Shown: piece after piece, positions 62,843-64,000 of the stretch | Position numbering within the stretch: position 1 is the first letter of the stretch | Layout: every line of letters starts with the position of its first letter | NCBI RefSeq assembly: GCF_000092905.1 | Contig: NC_014098.1 | Coordinates: 2,666,001 to 2,730,000, forward strand | DNA: 64,000 bases | Direction of reading: 5' to 3' | Source of the DNA: Kyrpidia tusciae DSM 2912 | GTDB taxonomy: Bacteria > Bacillota > Bacilli > Kyrpidiales > Kyrpidiaceae | The notes under the pieces: model-generated | What the model was told of the DNA's origin: nothing | Seen by the model: the letters and a program-made list of their open reading frames with translations, nothing else | Databases searched by the model: none | Translations under genes and position numbers: made by a program

Positions 62843-64000
62843 ATGACGAAACACTACGATCGTTTTCAGCCGACTATCTGCATCAATGAAGACGATCATC
62901 GAGAATTTGATGCGATTTTCATCGGGGGAGGCGCGGCGGGGCGGTTTGGATCCGCTTACCTTCGCGCCATGGGCGGGCGCCAGCTCATCATTGAAAAAGG
63001 AGATCATCTCGGCGGACAGTGCTGCAAGAACGCCTGTGTGCCGCACCACCTGTTTTTCGATCTGACGGTCCAGTTGGATCAGTTGCGCCGTTTTGGAGGA
63101 ACGTATGTCTGGCCGAAGCTGGACTTTAAGCCGAAACTGGCCGATATCATCCAAATGTATCTGAATGGACGGGAAAATCTCTATGATTTCATGTTCGAAC
63201 AGAGCAAGGAACAACTGGGAATCGAATTCATCCTGAATCATGAGCCGCGGATCATCGACAATCACACCGTGGAGGTTGCCGGACGGGCGTTCAAAACGAA
63301 GAACATTGTCCTGGCCCTGGGGTCGAGGCCGAATCGTCCGGATATTCCGGGACTTCATCTGAAAGGCGTCATCGACCACACGTCCTTGGTCGAGGGAGTT
63401 CTGGATTACGAGCCGGAGCGGATGGTGGTCATCGGCGGCGGCCACACCATGGCCCCCTACGCCTCCTTCTTCTGCGCGCTGGGGATGGAGACCACAGTGG
63501 TCAACCGCTCCCCGGTGCTGAAAAAGATGGACCTGGAAACCAAAGCGTACGTGTTGGACATGATGCGGGAGCGGGGCGTGAAGTTTTACGAGAATTGCCC
63601 GCCGTTGGCGATTCTGGGCGAGGATCGGGTCACCGGGGTCAAGATCCGGACGCCCGAAGGCGAAAAAGTGATTCCTTGTGACACCGTCTTTTTGGCCACG
63701 GGCATGCGGCCCAATTCCGATTACCCGAGGCAGGCCTTGGGGATTGAAGTGGATGCCAAAGGGACGGTGATCGTCGACGAGTACCTGAGGACCAATGTTC
63801 CCAACGTCTACGCGGTGGGGGATCTCATCGGCGCTCCGATGGAAATGTTCAAAGCGCGCCGAAGCGGGATGGTCGCATCAAGGAACATCTTGGGCGTGCC
63901 CACCCGCTGGCAGGTGGGGATGTTTGCCGAGCAGTTCCATTCTTTCTATGAAGTCACGTACCTGGGGTTGACGGAAGAAAAGGCGAGGGAGATGTACGGG
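62843..64000 (+). CDS. Flavoprotein disulfide reductase resembling 2-ketopropyl-CoM reductase (partial)
   Basis: 386 codons are in the window and the frame runs off the right edge. The FAD site is FDAIFIGGGAAGRFGSAYLR, the second dinucleotide fold is MVVIGGGHTMAPYASFF and the FAD-ribityl motif is VPNVYAVGDLIGAPMEMFK. The redox site is GGQCCKNACVPHHLFFD. In mercuric and lipoamide reductases this is CxNxGCxP; the CxxNACVPHHL form is instead characteristic of 2-ketopropyl-CoM oxidoreductase/carboxylase (GGSCPHNACVPHHL), where the His replaces the usual acid near the cysteines. An extra Cys follows the first one. It is likely the NAD(P)H-linked reductase or a carboxylating enzyme of the diiron cluster. 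Confidence 0.82.
   Translation, partial: MTKHYDRFQPTICINEDDHREFDAIFIGGGAAGRFGSAYLRAMGGRQLIIEKGDHLGGQCCKNACVPHHLFFDLTVQLDQLRRFGGTYVWPKLDFKPKLADIIQMYLNGRENLYDFMFEQSKEQLGIEFILNHEPRIIDNHTVEVAGRAFKTKNIVLALGSRPNRPDIPGLHLKGVIDHTSLVEGVLDYEPERMVVIGGGHTMAPYASFFCALGMETTVVNRSPVLKKMDLETKAYVLDMMRERGVKFYENCPPLAILGEDRVTGVKIRTPEGEKVIPCDTVFLATGMRPNSDYPRQALGIEVDAKGTVIVDEYLRTNVPNVYAVGDLIGAPMEMFKARRSGMVASRNILGVPTRWQVGMFAEQFHSFYEVTYLGLTEEKAREMYG

Overview
The window is high-GC, gene-dense bacterial DNA with strong AAGGAGG-type ribosome binding sites, frequent GTG and TTG starts and typical Firmicutes genes: the bacillithiol enzyme BshC, a YuzB-type DUF1450 protein and GntR/YtrA-ABC modules. It also carries a complete System I cytochrome c maturation operon, which is rare in Firmicutes. 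This points to a thermophilic Alicyclobacillaceae-like Firmicute such as Kyrpidia. That assignment is an inference from content, not from a database match.

Layout. 1-5.6 kb: a Wadjet (JetA-JetB-JetC) plasmid-defence operon on the minus strand that runs off the left edge. 5.7-12.5 kb: metabolic genes (acyl-CoA ligase, truncated haemoglobin, AEC transporter, HAD hydrolase, RraA-like protein, transketolase). 12.7-20.0 kb: the ccm operon in the order ccmE-F-H-I-unknown-A-B-C-D-G, with a Cys-type CcmE and an aberrant CcmH. 20.2-25.2 kb: an operon encoding a haem-binding ferric-reductase-like membrane protein, two disordered membrane-anchored proteins with ApbE-type flavinylation motifs, ApbE itself and an OmpR-type two-component system; four 11-bp-spaced direct repeats sit upstream. 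This is the best candidate for a little-described system. 25.3-31.6 kb: a YbaK-type deacylase, DUF1450, AlkA, CopA and a radical SAM protein.

31.7-49.3 kb is an accessory island: a broken transposase, a GntR-ABC module, a relic in which a cas3 fragment is joined to a cas2 fragment, a hicAB pair with a ruined toxin gene, and a type I-G (formerly I-U) CRISPR-Cas locus. All Cas genes lie on the minus strand: cas3, csx17, csb1, csb2, leader plus array 1 (17 repeats), cas4, cas1, cas2. A WYL-type regulator and array 2 (13 repeats of a variant sequence) lie upstream of cas3. Cas4 has an in-frame TGA and the WYL gene a one-base frameshift, so adaptation and control may be impaired while the interference genes look intact. 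An orphan leader fragment after cas2 suggests that a third array has been lost.

49.9-64 kb: a TetR-controlled group (membrane protein, NagZ-like lipoprotein), a second GntR-ABC module, an insertion-element end, an intact hicAB pair, an amidohydrolase, bshC, a DinB-fold protein, and a right-edge cluster of a diiron ferritin-like protein, a small unknown protein, a 2x[4Fe-4S] ferredoxin and a flavoprotein disulfide reductase whose active site resembles 2-ketopropyl-CoM reductase/carboxylase. I saw no rRNA or tRNA genes.
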